This document shows, one piece after another, positions 53,760 through 63,186 of a stretch of DNA of 64,000 nucleotides (its first letter is position 1; each line of letters begins with the position of its first letter). Position numbers and translations under genes: made by a program. The stretch is taken from positions 1 through 64,000 of the forward strand of contig ONJS01000005.1 of the NCBI GenBank assembly GCA_900318205.1, in the 5' to 3' direction. Under the pieces are notes generated by a model. It was not told where the DNA came from and did no database searches. It worked only from the letters and a program-made list of their open reading frames with translations. The stretch comes from an uncultured Prevotellaceae bacterium (GTDB lineage Bacteria > Bacteroidota > Bacteroidia > Bacteroidales > Muribaculaceae).

Positions 53760-54263
53760 CTATCGGTTAGCCTTTTTCGCCATCTCAAACAGTTCCAGCG
53801 GCAGGTGGCAATAGCCGTCGGGGTTTTTGTCAAGGTAGTCCTGGTGGTACTCCTCGGCGTCATAGAAGTTCTTGAGCGGCAGCAGCTCCACGGCAAGGCG
53901 CAGTTTTACTTGGGCCTGCACACGGTTATAGACCGCCTGCAACGTCGGCACATCTGCCTCGTCGGTATAGTAGATGCCCGTGCGGTACTGCGTGCCCTTG
54001 TCGTGCCCTTGCTGATTGACGCTCACTGGGTCGATGGCTTTGAAATACATCTCGGTCAGGAATTCCAGCGAGATGACTTCCGGGTCATAGGCCACGCGCA
54101 CCGTCTCGGCGAAGCCCGTCTTGTCGGTGCACACATCCTGGTAGGTCGGGTTCTCGGTATGCCCGTTGGCATAGCCCACCTGAGTCTCAACAACTCCTTT
54201 AACCATCTTGAAGTAATGCTCTGTCCCCCAGAAACATCCACCTGCAAAATATATCTCTTTCAT
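53760..54263 (-). CDS. msrA: Peptide methionine sulfoxide reductase MsrA
   Basis: Repairs Met-S-sulfoxide in proteins. The start at 54263 (MKEIYFAGGCFWGTEHYF) gives the normal length of 167 residues and places the catalytic Cys in GGCFWG at about residue 10. Other marks are ETQVGYANGHTENPTY and DPVSVNQQGHDKGTQYRTGI. No MsrB domain is attached. A TAATTTTG promoter element lies 53 bases upstream. It is co-transcribed with the VanY-like gene. Confidence 0.95.
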   Translation of the reverse strand: MKEIYFAGGCFWGTEHYFKMVKGVVETQVGYANGHTENPTYQDVCTDKTGFAETVRVAYDPEVISLEFLTEMYFKAIDPVSVNQQGHDKGTQYRTGIYYTDEADVPTLQAVYNRVQAQVKLRLAVELLPLKNFYDAEEYHQDYLDKNPDGYCHLPLELFEMAKKANR

Positions 54264-54315
54264 CTTGTTATGTGTTTTTAATTGTTTGTCATTATTTATC
54301 AAATCATTGCTACTG

Positions 54316-54323
54316 CAAAATTA
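54316..54323 (-). promoter_or_regulatory. Candidate -7 element for msrA
   Basis: TAATTTTG on the - strand, 53 bases before the msrA start. Confidence 0.4.
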
Positions 54324-54414
54324 CAATTATATTTCCATCAATTGGCCAGTTGATATCGTTTTCTTACCAATTGTTTTGAAAACGCTCCAGCAGAAAAACA
54401 GGACTTGTTAACTG

Positions 54415-56754
54415 TTATTTATATCGTGCAGTGCGCGAGTCAACGATGCATCCTTTCCAGTTGAGGCCAAAAGCAAAATCGTAGGTGTTGCCGTCGCTGT
54501 CGGTAAACGGTATCAAGTCACGTGGAGTATCCTCGCTCTGTGCCTCTACGGTCTCCATATTGGCTGGCATCTGATAGGGTAGGAGCCCTTGCGGCTCAAA
54601 TTCTCCGGCGATGATGTCAAGTTTGGCTCTGTTTTGGACACCAAAGCAAAGCAGGATGGCGTCAGCGACTTTTTCAAACTCGGCGAGGATGACAGGACGA
54701 TTCACGTTCACACAGACAACAACAGGCTTGTTGCCCATCAGTCGCCGGGTCTCGAGCACGAGGTCAAGGTCCCCCTCGTTGACGATGGAAACGGTTTTCC
54801 CGCGATAACTGCGGTCGCTGCTCGTCTCGTAGAGGTCGCCTCCTGCAAGGCTCGGCTGGCGTGCCGTCGTTGCGGTATAGGGACGGTATTGCAGGCTGAC
54901 GGGCAGATAGCCATTGCCACCGTTCTTTGCATCTTCGGTCGAGTAGCCAAAGCATCCTTGCGGATCGTCAATATCTACGATGGCAAAGTCGGCATCCTCG
55001 GGATTGTCCACCACGGTGAAATATTGTTCAACAAGTTCGCGCCTGATCGGGTAATCGGTGTGCTCCTCATATTTTTCTTTCCAGAAGCCTATCATGGCAG
55101 GATAATGGCGCTTGGGCAGATAGACGCGTGCCTTGGCTTGCACGGGCAATGTTCCTTGATGGTTCTTGACCATCACAATCGAGCGCAGTTGTGCCTCATA
55201 ACCTTCGCGCATGAACTCGGGATTGCCTACTATCCGTTCGGCCTCTTGCGGGTCCACATAGGGGTTTTCAAACAGGCCTAATCTGAAACTGTTGAGCAGC
55301 AACCGCCGGGCACTTGCTTCAAAGCGCTTTCTGGCGCTTTGTTCGCCATAGTCTCTCACCCACATGGCATAGGCGTCAAGGATGGGTTGTTTGTTCTGGT
55401 TGCCTCCGAACTGATCCACTCCGGCGAGCAAGGCGCGATAATGCCTTTCGGCAATCGTCAGCGACTCGACGCCCCAGGGCTTACCCTGATTGGTGTCGAT
55501 GGCGTTATAGTCGGCAGTGACACCCCAGTCGGTGCAAACCACTCCGTCAAATCCTGCTTGTTCCCGCAGCAGTTCGGTGATGATGTATCGGCTGTAGTTC
55601 ATGGCTACATTCTCGCCGTTGGGAGCGATGTTCCAGGGGACAGTGTAAAAGCCCATCACTGCGCTGGCACGCGATGTGGGACCATCGAGGCTGAAGGCGC
55701 CGTCAACAAACGGTTTCATCCTTAAATCGAAAAGCCCGTTGGGGTAAACGGCATAACGGCCAAACGAGCAATGTGAATCCCTGCCGCCCTCTTCAGAGCC
55801 ACCGCCGGGCCAATGCTTGACCATCGCGTTGACGCTGTGGTAACCCCATCCGCCTGAGATGTTTGCAGCTCCGCTGCTCGTCTGGAAACCGTCGCAATAG
55901 GCACGGGCATAATCGGTGACCAGTGCGGGGTCCTCGCTAAAGCAACCCGAGGCTCTGCGCCAGCGTGGCTCGGTGGCAAGGTCAACCTGTGGTGACAATG
56001 CCGTGGTGATGCCCATGGCGCGGTATTCCTGTGAGGCAATCTCTCCAAAACGACGGACCACGTCTGGGTCCATTATCGCTCCCATGCCTGTGGGCCTCGG
56101 CCATAACGAGATGCGGCCTCCCGCACCGGCCAGGAACTCATCGTTTGCCTCTGGCTCGTTGCGTGGGTCGCTGCTGTTGTTTGCAGGAACGCCCATTCCT
56201 AACCCCTCGACAAAGGCCTGCACATTGTTGCTCCATCGTGCTGCTGCGGCAGGGCTTTCAACACGTGTTACCAGCACGGCACGCATGTTGTCCTTGCTGA
56301 GGAATGACCGCTGTTCATCGGTGAGATCGCTTGCCTGCGCCCCGCTTTCGTCAAATTTCTTGCCGCCATACACTGCGCCCCACATTTGAGGAACGGCCTG
56401 GTGACTGCTGTAGAGCATGAGCCCGGCAATCTGCTCGATGGACAAACGTGAGGCCAAGTCGCTGGCTCGCACTTCGGCGTCGAGTCGCCAATCCTCATAG
56501 GGCAATAGTTCCCCTGTGCGGCTCAGGTCCTTGAACACATGCCCGTCAACAACTAAGATTCCCACACCACTGTTAGGGGAGTAACCCAGAGTTGGACCAC
56601 CGACCTGATTTACCAGGTTATAACCTTCTTTTTCAGTGATGCTGTATAATTTAAAATTTTGTTTGTTCAAATCATTCTGGACATCTTTTTTGTTTTGGGA
56701 ATGTACAGCCATTGTCAACAACAATAATAGGAATAACGCGATCTTTGATTTCAT
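54415..56754 (-). CDS. Secreted glycoside hydrolase family 3
   Basis: 779 residues. A signal peptide ends near AVHSQ. The GH3 N-terminal TIM barrel has EGLGMGVPANNSSDPRN-like substrate loops, ALSPQVDLATEPRWRR, VKHWPGGGSEEGGRDSH and GVVCTDWGVTAD with the nucleophile Asp. The second GH3 domain covers about 530-770. Family members are beta-glucosidases, xylosidases or related exo-enzymes. It is transcribed away from the GH38-like gene, with both promoters in the 212-base gap. Confidence 0.9.
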   Translation of the reverse strand: MKSKIALFLLLLLTMAVHSQNKKDVQNDLNKQNFKLYSITEKEGYNLVNQVGGPTLGYSPNSGVGILVVDGHVFKDLSRTGELLPYEDWRLDAEVRASDLASRLSIEQIAGLMLYSSHQAVPQMWGAVYGGKKFDESGAQASDLTDEQRSFLSKDNMRAVLVTRVESPAAAARWSNNVQAFVEGLGMGVPANNSSDPRNEPEANDEFLAGAGGRISLWPRPTGMGAIMDPDVVRRFGEIASQEYRAMGITTALSPQVDLATEPRWRRASGCFSEDPALVTDYARAYCDGFQTSSGAANISGGWGYHSVNAMVKHWPGGGSEEGGRDSHCSFGRYAVYPNGLFDLRMKPFVDGAFSLDGPTSRASAVMGFYTVPWNIAPNGENVAMNYSRYIITELLREQAGFDGVVCTDWGVTADYNAIDTNQGKPWGVESLTIAERHYRALLAGVDQFGGNQNKQPILDAYAMWVRDYGEQSARKRFEASARRLLLNSFRLGLFENPYVDPQEAERIVGNPEFMREGYEAQLRSIVMVKNHQGTLPVQAKARVYLPKRHYPAMIGFWKEKYEEHTDYPIRRELVEQYFTVVDNPEDADFAIVDIDDPQGCFGYSTEDAKNGGNGYLPVSLQYRPYTATTARQPSLAGGDLYETSSDRSYRGKTVSIVNEGDLDLVLETRRLMGNKPVVVCVNVNRPVILAEFEKVADAILLCFGVQNRAKLDIIAGEFEPQGLLPYQMPANMETVEAQSEDTPRDLIPFTDSDGNTYDFAFGLNWKGCIVDSRTARYK

Positions 56755-56783
56755 CGTTCTAAAGTGATATTGATTATGATGAG

Positions 56784-56812
56784 CAAAGATAAGTTAAAAA
56801 AATGAATGTCAA
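56784..56812 (-). promoter_or_regulatory. Promoter for GH3 gene
   Basis: On the - strand: TTG (56812-56810), an 18-base spacer, then TATCTTTG (56791-56784). The start codon follows after 29 bases. Confidence 0.65.
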
Positions 56813-56921
56813 CCATAGTTGACCTAGGAAATGTGAACTCTCATCTACAGCGCCTGTCGCGGAGAAGGAACAACTGCCATAGAAATCAAGAATAAATCTT
56901 AAATGGTGACAAGACTCAAAA

Positions 56922-56937
56922 TATATTTGTACCTTTG
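56922..56937 (+). promoter_or_regulatory. Candidate promoter elements for GH38-like gene
   Basis: Two adjacent TAnnTTTG matches, TATATTTG (56922-56929) and TACCTTTG (56930-56937), 29 bases before the ATG at 56967. Confidence 0.5.
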
Positions 56938-56966
56938 TACCAACTAAAAATGCATTGTTCCCATTA

Positions 56967-59879
56967 ATGAATAACCTCATGTCCATAAAGCATTTGTTTT
57001 CATTTTTGGCGGTAGTCGGATTGTTGGTATCTCAGCTTTCAGTCACCTGCCTGGCCAACTCTTCTTGTGAAACTCTTCAGCAGACCAGTCAGGTTATTTC
57101 CAGTCAGGTGAAGGAAGGGAAGGTGACGGCCTATTCGATGGTCACCCGTGACGGCAGGCGCATGGTGAGTTATAAGGGCGCTGACGGAGAGGACGTGTTT
57201 GAACTTGTCCCAATCTCAGAACTGCCCGAAGGGCTGCCTCAAGTGCGTCCGTGGAAAATCTATAGCATCAAGTCAGCTCACACCGACATAGGACTCCACA
57301 ACTCCCAGTACATTCAGCGGCACGGGTGTGTAAAGCACGTCAGTGATGCCGCGGCAATTATCGATGCTGACACGCTTGGAGACGATGACCCCGCGGCCTA
57401 TCGCTTCATTATGGAAGGCTATTGGTTCTGGCACAACTATCCGCAGGACATGGGACAAACCGAGGCTGAACGGGTGGTGTCCAATTACTTCAAGAGAGGC
57501 CGATTTGACGTTGGAGCGACCTGTGCAGGCAACCACACCCATGTCTATGGATATGAGGAGTTGTGCCGCTCGATCTACACCAAGAAGTACCTTGAGGATA
57601 ACTGGGGCATCAAGTCCAAGACGATGATGATGATTGATAATCCGGGAATGAGTTGGTCTATTGTTGCACCTTATGCCGATGCGGGGATCGAGAACATCGT
57701 GTTCGCGCCCAACCAGTGGAACCCGTTCCCCTCGACCATCTGGCCCTGCGACAAGACGATGCGCCGCTATACACTTAATCCTGATGCTGGCGGCGGTGGA
57801 AACCGGATTGATGTGAGATTTGCTTCGCCCCTGCCGATGGTCTTTTTCTGGGAATCCCCCGACGCATCGGCAAAGCTTCTTGTTTGGGCTTCTACGCAGT
57901 ATGCCAGCGGCATGGACATTTTCGGACTGAATATTTCTGGGCCAATCAAGAGCATGGACGATGCCATACAGAAGACGGCTACCGGTTTGAAGACCCTTGA
58001 AGAGCGCTATCCCTATGACATCTGGCTGGCTGCCAATTACGATGATGACGAACCTGCTAACAGGCAGCTGGCTGACTTCTTCAAGGAATGGAACGATGTG
58101 TGGGAAACCCCCACATTCTGCACGCTTGGCTCTCTTGAGGAGCCTTTCGACTACCTACGTGAGCATTATGGAAACGATATTCCGACGCTCCGCGGAGAAA
58201 TTACGAGCGGATGGCTGCAGCATCCGGTATGTACGCCCGAACTTCTTGCTGCCAAGTTCGGTGCGGACAGGCTGCTGGCTGAGGCCGAGGCACTGACGTC
58301 AGTCGCTGCGGCAAAGGGCCGAGAAACCTACCCGCATGACGATTTCAAAAGGGCGTGGTGGCATCTGATCATGAATGATGAGCATTCTTACGGTGTGTCG
58401 GGCTACAGCGGCAGGCGTGTGTTTGAAACATGGCTACAGCACCGGGATTGGATTGGCAAGGCTCGGTCCACTGCAGATACTCTGCTCGGCAAAGCGCTGG
58501 AAAAACTTGGGGTTGCCAAGCCTGAAGAGCCTGAAGTCATCCCCGCGAACGGAAAGACAGTTGAAAACCGTTTTTACAGGATTACAGTCACTAGAGAAGG
58601 CGTCATCACATCTATCTACGATAAGGAACTGGGGCGTGAACTGCTCAACGGAGAGGCTAACAAACTCCTGTACACGCAAGATAACCACCAGGCCTGGTGC
58701 GATCCCGCCCTGCTCGGAGCAGAGATTGTCCAGACGGTCAGCCTCGCCAGGAACGAGAAACTCATCTACATTGACAACGTGCTGAAACATCCCACCGACT
58801 TGTTTAACAATCGCAGGTACTATCGGTACGGTTATTACCAGTTCCCGTTCGCTGTCGAAAATGCGCGGTTCTTTGCCCAACTGAACGGCCCCGTGATGGA
58901 GGCGTACAAGGACTTAACCGGTCATAGCACAGACGCTTATGTCGGCGCTAGGGAATGGTCCTCCGTCGAGAATGGCGAGTTTGGGGTGGCGCTCATCCAA
59001 TGGGATTCCTCGCTGATGGAATTCGGCGAAATCCATCCGGACAAGACCTGCTACTCGTTCGGAAAGTTGCCTGAAGGGAAAAGCGCGCTCTACAGTTACC
59101 TGTTTACCGACTGGCTCCAGATGCACAACCCCGACTACGAGAGTGTGAATCTCCGTTTCCGTTATGCCATTACCTCCTATGCCGGCACATGGCGTGACGC
59201 ACACATCCCCACGATTGCAAGGAAGGTAACCGACCCTTATTCATCTCTTCTGCTGAAGTACATCAGCGCTGATGTACCTAACGTCCAAGTCATCACTGTC
59301 AAGGCTGCGGAGGACGGAAGGGGCTATATCGTGAGACTCAAGGAGACTGAAGGAAAGAGCGTCATCACGACAATCAAGCGTGATTTCCTGAAGCACAAAA
59401 AGATGATACGCACAGATATCCTCGAGAATGATATCGAGGTCATCCGAAACGGAAAAATCGCTGTCAAGCCTTACGAATATGTTACTGTGCGCATCGCTCC
59501 CGAAATGAAGGTGGAGTTCTCCGAGCCCACGAGCGACGGATATGAGTACACGGGACTGATTACTCGTCCCTGCGCTACACATGGCGAAGCCGACGGCCAG
59601 TTGTATCTGGAGTGGGGCGCCAACATGGATAAGGATTTTGACCATTATGAACTTTACCGGTCAACCGAACGGGGATTCCAATGCTCGCAAGAGACTTTCG
59701 TTTGCAACGTTCGCAACGAGGTCCATGATGGCATCCCTTACCGCGTGGCCCGATATGAGGACACTGGGCTCGACTCCCACCGTAGATACTACTACAGGAT
59801 TCGCCCCGTCAGAAAAGACGGTGTGAAAGGTAACTATTCCGAAGAGTTCAGCGCTCTAACAAGATTGATGCTTCCATAG
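56967..59879 (+). CDS. Secreted GH38-like alpha-mannosidase family protein with FN3-like end
   Basis: 970 residues from the ATG at 56967; ATG 56979 is also possible, and the frame opens earlier at a TTG. After the signal peptide comes a GH38-like catalytic domain: SAHTDIGLHNSQY with a zinc-type H-x-D pair, then MIDNPGMSWS where the nucleophile region would be, and NHTHVYGYEE. A beta-sandwich middle part (NRFYRITVTREGVITSIYDK) matches the GH38 plan. The last 105 residues look like an FN3 domain (LYLEWGANMDKDFDHYELYRS). It probably trims alpha-mannose from glycans; exact GH38 membership needs a profile search. Confidence 0.75.
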   Translation: MNNLMSIKHLFSFLAVVGLLVSQLSVTCLANSSCETLQQTSQVISSQVKEGKVTAYSMVTRDGRRMVSYKGADGEDVFELVPISELPEGLPQVRPWKIYSIKSAHTDIGLHNSQYIQRHGCVKHVSDAAAIIDADTLGDDDPAAYRFIMEGYWFWHNYPQDMGQTEAERVVSNYFKRGRFDVGATCAGNHTHVYGYEELCRSIYTKKYLEDNWGIKSKTMMMIDNPGMSWSIVAPYADAGIENIVFAPNQWNPFPSTIWPCDKTMRRYTLNPDAGGGGNRIDVRFASPLPMVFFWESPDASAKLLVWASTQYASGMDIFGLNISGPIKSMDDAIQKTATGLKTLEERYPYDIWLAANYDDDEPANRQLADFFKEWNDVWETPTFCTLGSLEEPFDYLREHYGNDIPTLRGEITSGWLQHPVCTPELLAAKFGADRLLAEAEALTSVAAAKGRETYPHDDFKRAWWHLIMNDEHSYGVSGYSGRRVFETWLQHRDWIGKARSTADTLLGKALEKLGVAKPEEPEVIPANGKTVENRFYRITVTREGVITSIYDKELGRELLNGEANKLLYTQDNHQAWCDPALLGAEIVQTVSLARNEKLIYIDNVLKHPTDLFNNRRYYRYGYYQFPFAVENARFFAQLNGPVMEAYKDLTGHSTDAYVGAREWSSVENGEFGVALIQWDSSLMEFGEIHPDKTCYSFGKLPEGKSALYSYLFTDWLQMHNPDYESVNLRFRYAITSYAGTWRDAHIPTIARKVTDPYSSLLLKYISADVPNVQVITVKAAEDGRGYIVRLKETEGKSVITTIKRDFLKHKKMIRTDILENDIEVIRNGKIAVKPYEYVTVRIAPEMKVEFSEPTSDGYEYTGLITRPCATHGEADGQLYLEWGANMDKDFDHYELYRSTERGFQCSQETFVCNVRNEVHDGIPYRVARYEDTGLDSHRRYYYRIRPVRKDGVKGNYSEEFSALTRLMLP

Positions 59880-59904
59880 AATACCTCAGATTGATAAAAT
59901 TTCC

Positions 59905-59912
59905 TACCTTTG
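59905..59912 (+). promoter_or_regulatory. Candidate -7 element for dockerin/FGE-fold gene
   Basis: TACCTTTG, 66 bases before the start codon. No TTG at ideal spacing. Confidence 0.4.
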
Positions 59913-59977
59913 TAGGTCAAGAGCCTGCCGCAAGGCTGTTATGTACAATGAATGATTAACTAATAAAATATGAGCTT

Positions 59978-61525
59978 ATGAAAAAGAATTTACTATTATT
60001 ACTCACTTCTTTACTACTGGCCATGTGCGCCAGTGCACAGGTGACGGTGTGTGGCGCTTATCTCGAGGACGGCCAAGTCAGCAGTCCCTATATCAAGAGC
60101 GGCACTGTCACTTGGAATGCTGCCAGTCAAACCCTCACGCTGGACAATGCCGTTATTGATTACAGTAGCAACAATCCCCAGGATGGCATCAGACCCATTC
60201 GTGTAACCGGCGATGCAACCATCGTTGTTAGAGGAAACTGCAGATTATCCACCACTGGCCATGTGGCCATCGCAGCAGATAGTTATAATTCCAAGAATGT
60301 GACCATCAAGGGCAATGGCACCCTTACCACGTCCAGCTCGTGGATTGATATTTTCCTCGTTGTCGCCCATCTGAACATTCAGGACATCACGTTGAGTACA
60401 GTCAATGGTATAGGTAATAATGCTGAAGGCACTGGAGTAGGGGTCTCATTTGATAACGTACAGGCCACCATCAGGGGTTCCATTTCCAGAATCGGCGATG
60501 GCATCACCTTTAAGGATTGTGCCATCACTTATCCTGAGGATGCCTATATCGAAAATACTGGCTACGGTTATAGCATCTATTATGGCAATCACAGGACTCC
60601 TGATATGATCATCATCTCTCGCATGGGTGGCATTCAGGGCGATGTGAACGGCGACGGTGAAGTCAACATCGCCGACGTGAATGCTGTCGTTGACGTCGTC
60701 CTGGGAGGTGCCAGCAATCCTAGAGCCGATGTCAACAATGACAATGAAATCAATATTGCCGACATAAACGCCCTCATTGACATTATCCTCAGTGGTGCGC
60801 AGCCTCAGTCAATGACTGAAACGATCACGGTGGGAGGCGTGAGCTTCAAGATGGTGAAGGTCAATGGTGGAACCTATACCATGGGCGCACGTGATGATGA
60901 CACCGAAGCTTTCAATTCCGAGAAGCCAGCCCATCAAGTGTCAGTCTTGTCATTCTACATTGGCGAGACCGAGGTGACCCAGGCGTTGTGGGTGGCTGTG
61001 ATGGGTAGCAATGGCAACCCGAGCCACTTCACTGGAGATTTGAACCGTCCTGTTGATCAAGTGTCATGGAATCAATGCCAGGAGTTCATCACTAAACTGA
61101 ACCAGATGACGGGTATGCAATTTCGCTTGCCCACCGAGGCCGAGTGGGAGTATGCTGCCCGTGGTGGCAAAATGAGCAAAGGCTACAAATATGCAGGTAG
61201 CAACGATATCAATGAGGTGGCATGGTGGGGATATGAGAAGGGTGGTACTTGTGTGACTTATGGCACATGCCCTGTCGCTTCCTTCAAACCCAACGAACTG
61301 GGTCTCTATGACATGACGGGCAACTTATTTGAGTGGTGCCAAGATTGGTATGGCGGTTACAGTAGTGAACCACAGACTAACCCGACGGGTCCCGAGACGG
61401 GTACGAACCGCATCGTTCGTGGTGGCAGCTGGGACTTTGACGCCAAGTTCTGCCGTTTGTCGTACAGGAGAGACTATGCGCCTAATGGTAATTATGTCTG
61501 CAACGGCTTGCGCCTCGCCATGTAG
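59978..61525 (+). CDS. Secreted protein: beta-rich domain, dockerin, FGE/SUMF1-type domain
   Basis: 515 residues. A signal peptide ends at CASAQ. Residues 25-215 are a repetitive beta-rich domain (TWNAASQTLTLDNAVIDYSS, RGNCRLSTTGHVAIAADSYN), perhaps a small beta helix. Two dockerin repeats are placed in the middle (GDVNGDGEVNIADVN, DVNNDNEINIADIN, about 220-268). The last 235 residues are an FGE/SUMF1 fold: MVKVNGGTYTMGARDDD, GETEVTQALWVAVM, FRLPTEAEWEYAARGG, GNLFEWCQDWYG, NGLRLAM. The end segment has only the second of the two FGE catalytic Cys (GGSWDFDAKFCR), so sulfatase activation is unlikely. Confidence 0.85.
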   Translation: MKKNLLLLLTSLLLAMCASAQVTVCGAYLEDGQVSSPYIKSGTVTWNAASQTLTLDNAVIDYSSNNPQDGIRPIRVTGDATIVVRGNCRLSTTGHVAIAADSYNSKNVTIKGNGTLTTSSSWIDIFLVVAHLNIQDITLSTVNGIGNNAEGTGVGVSFDNVQATIRGSISRIGDGITFKDCAITYPEDAYIENTGYGYSIYYGNHRTPDMIIISRMGGIQGDVNGDGEVNIADVNAVVDVVLGGASNPRADVNNDNEINIADINALIDIILSGAQPQSMTETITVGGVSFKMVKVNGGTYTMGARDDDTEAFNSEKPAHQVSVLSFYIGETEVTQALWVAVMGSNGNPSHFTGDLNRPVDQVSWNQCQEFITKLNQMTGMQFRLPTEAEWEYAARGGKMSKGYKYAGSNDINEVAWWGYEKGGTCVTYGTCPVASFKPNELGLYDMTGNLFEWCQDWYGGYSSEPQTNPTGPETGTNRIVRGGSWDFDAKFCRLSYRRDYAPNGNYVCNGLRLAM

Positions 61526-61572
61526 TTCAATCATTTGTTCATTAAAAACATGCAAAACAACTAGATATTGGC

Positions 61573-61580
61573 TATCTTTG
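61573..61580 (+). promoter_or_regulatory. Candidate -7 element for serpin gene
   Basis: TATCTTTG, followed by CAAC. The serpin frame starts 18 bases later. Confidence 0.5.
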
Positions 61581-61598
61581 CAACAATGATTAAATCTT

Positions 61599-62870
61599 AT
61601 GGCGATGAGAACAACGATAATTGGAGTGATTTTACTGTCACTGGGACTATTGGTCGGTTGCAATTCAGGTAATAGCAACAAGAGTACATCTGATAAGCCC
61701 TTTATATTTAATAATGCCCCGGCAGATTCATTGGCTAAAAAACATCTTGAGGCACTTGTCCTGGATAGCGCCGATAGGCATTGTGTTGATAAAGTCAATG
61801 AGTTTGCTTTCTCTTTATTGCATCAGATTGCTATAGACAAGGATAGTTCCTTTGTTGTAGCCCCATTGAGTTTGGCCAGTGCGATTGCAATGACAGGTAA
61901 TGGTGCAGTGGGCGAAGTCCGCGACAGTCTTGAGCAGGTGTTCGGTCCGATTATCAACGCCAATGCCTTTTATAAGAAGTATATGGCGGCCCTGCCTCAC
62001 AGTGGCTATACTAATTGTCTGATATTGAATTACCTGGCCGCCAACACAGATGCTCCCATCTTAGACGCTTTCTCCAAAACTGTTTCCGCTAGTTACAATG
62101 CTTGTGTCAAAAATCACGATTTTGCCTCAAAGAAAGCCGTTAATCAGATCAATGACTGGTTCCACGAGCAATCACTTGATGACAAGATTAAAGTCATCGA
62201 GAAACTGGATCCGGAAACGTCACTTTGCTTGATTAACGCCCTTGAATTTAATGCGTTATGGCCACCTTTCAAAGAGGAAAACACCCATTTAAAGGCTTTT
62301 GAAACCGCATGGGGAGAATATTTGAAGATTCCCATTATGCATAACAGCGACGCACATCTTCCATATGTTGATAGAGAAGAATTCAAGGCGGTCTCTATAC
62401 CGTATTACGGCAGTTGCTATAGAATGCTGATTGTTTTGCCTAAGACTGAAAAACTGGCGACATTCAGTCAATCGATGACTCTTGAATCATTCAATGGAAT
62501 TCTCGATTCGTTAACTGAGCCTGTTGATGTTGAATTAGAATTGCCTCGTTTCAAGTGTAAAAGCGACTTGTCAATGATGGATTTGTTAAAGAAATTGTAT
62601 CCAAGTGTTTTCAGCAAAAAGGATGTTTATTTTAATGCCATCGTTGATGATCCCTTCAATTCTCTCGAACTTAAAGAAATCGACCAAGAGACTAGTATAG
62701 AAGTCAACGAAAAAGGGACAAAAGCCTATAGTAACACGAAAGAATTGGGGATACTCATCTCACTGAACCCCGAGTTTATAGCCAATCATCCGTTCTTGTA
62801 CTTTGTGTATGACGATGCTACCTGTGCCATTCTGCTGATGGGACAATTCTGCGGTGATGGTGCCATCTAA
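61599..62870 (+). CDS. Serpin lipoprotein
   Basis: 423 residues. A lipoprotein signal peptide (LLVGC, Cys at about 21) anchors it, likely at the cell surface. The serpin fold is clear: SFVVAPLSLASAIAMTGNGA, VNQINDWFHEQSLDDKIK, LINALEFNALWP, ISIPYYG-like (here VSIPYYGSCYRMLIVLP) and ANHPFLYFVYD. The reactive loop reads GTKAYSNTKELGILIS. By length against alpha-1-antitrypsin, the predicted P1-P1' is Ile-Ser. The hinge lacks the usual Ala run, so inhibition may be slow or absent. The ATG at 61605 is an alternative start. The gene looks A+T-richer than those before it. Confidence 0.9.
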   Translation: MAMRTTIIGVILLSLGLLVGCNSGNSNKSTSDKPFIFNNAPADSLAKKHLEALVLDSADRHCVDKVNEFAFSLLHQIAIDKDSSFVVAPLSLASAIAMTGNGAVGEVRDSLEQVFGPIINANAFYKKYMAALPHSGYTNCLILNYLAANTDAPILDAFSKTVSASYNACVKNHDFASKKAVNQINDWFHEQSLDDKIKVIEKLDPETSLCLINALEFNALWPPFKEENTHLKAFETAWGEYLKIPIMHNSDAHLPYVDREEFKAVSIPYYGSCYRMLIVLPKTEKLATFSQSMTLESFNGILDSLTEPVDVELELPRFKCKSDLSMMDLLKKLYPSVFSKKDVYFNAIVDDPFNSLELKEIDQETSIEVNEKGTKAYSNTKELGILISLNPEFIANHPFLYFVYDDATCAILLMGQFCGDGAI

Positions 62871-63130
62871 GGGGGACAAATTACTTTTCATGGGCACCGG
62901 TACTCATTCAGACCTGTTTTAAACAGTATTATATAGACGGGTCATAGTCACTGCGGGCACCAATGTCAGGCGATATCAAAAAATAGGAGCAGGATTACTA
63001 CTAGCGCCTCATATATCCCATAATCTAAGCAATAACGGGGCTAGAGACAGATGTTGGCAACGAAAATGTAAAAATTTTGGACACTTTTTGGAAAAAAGTC
63101 GAGGCAAGGTCCCTTTTTATGGATAATGAC
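62871..63130. other. Noncoding gap after the serpin gene
   Basis: No gene or clear repeat was found. The stretch has GGGCACC twice (62891 and 62956 regions) but nothing I can assign. The promoter of the next gene follows at 63131. Confidence 0.4.
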
Positions 63131-63161
63131 TTGTTTCTCTTGTTGATACTCTTTAACTTTG
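63131..63161 (+). promoter_or_regulatory. Promoter for the four-TM protein gene
   Basis: TTG at 63131-63133, a 20-base spacer, then TAACTTTG at 63154-63161. The start codon follows after 25 bases. Confidence 0.6.
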
Positions 63162-63186
63162 TCTCAAACAATAATCAGTTAGAATT

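Noticed and set aside
61430..61525. End of the FGE-fold gene as a diversity-generating retroelement variable region
   Set aside because: No reverse transcriptase, template repeat or accessory gene was seen within the window. Kept only as a check in the findings.
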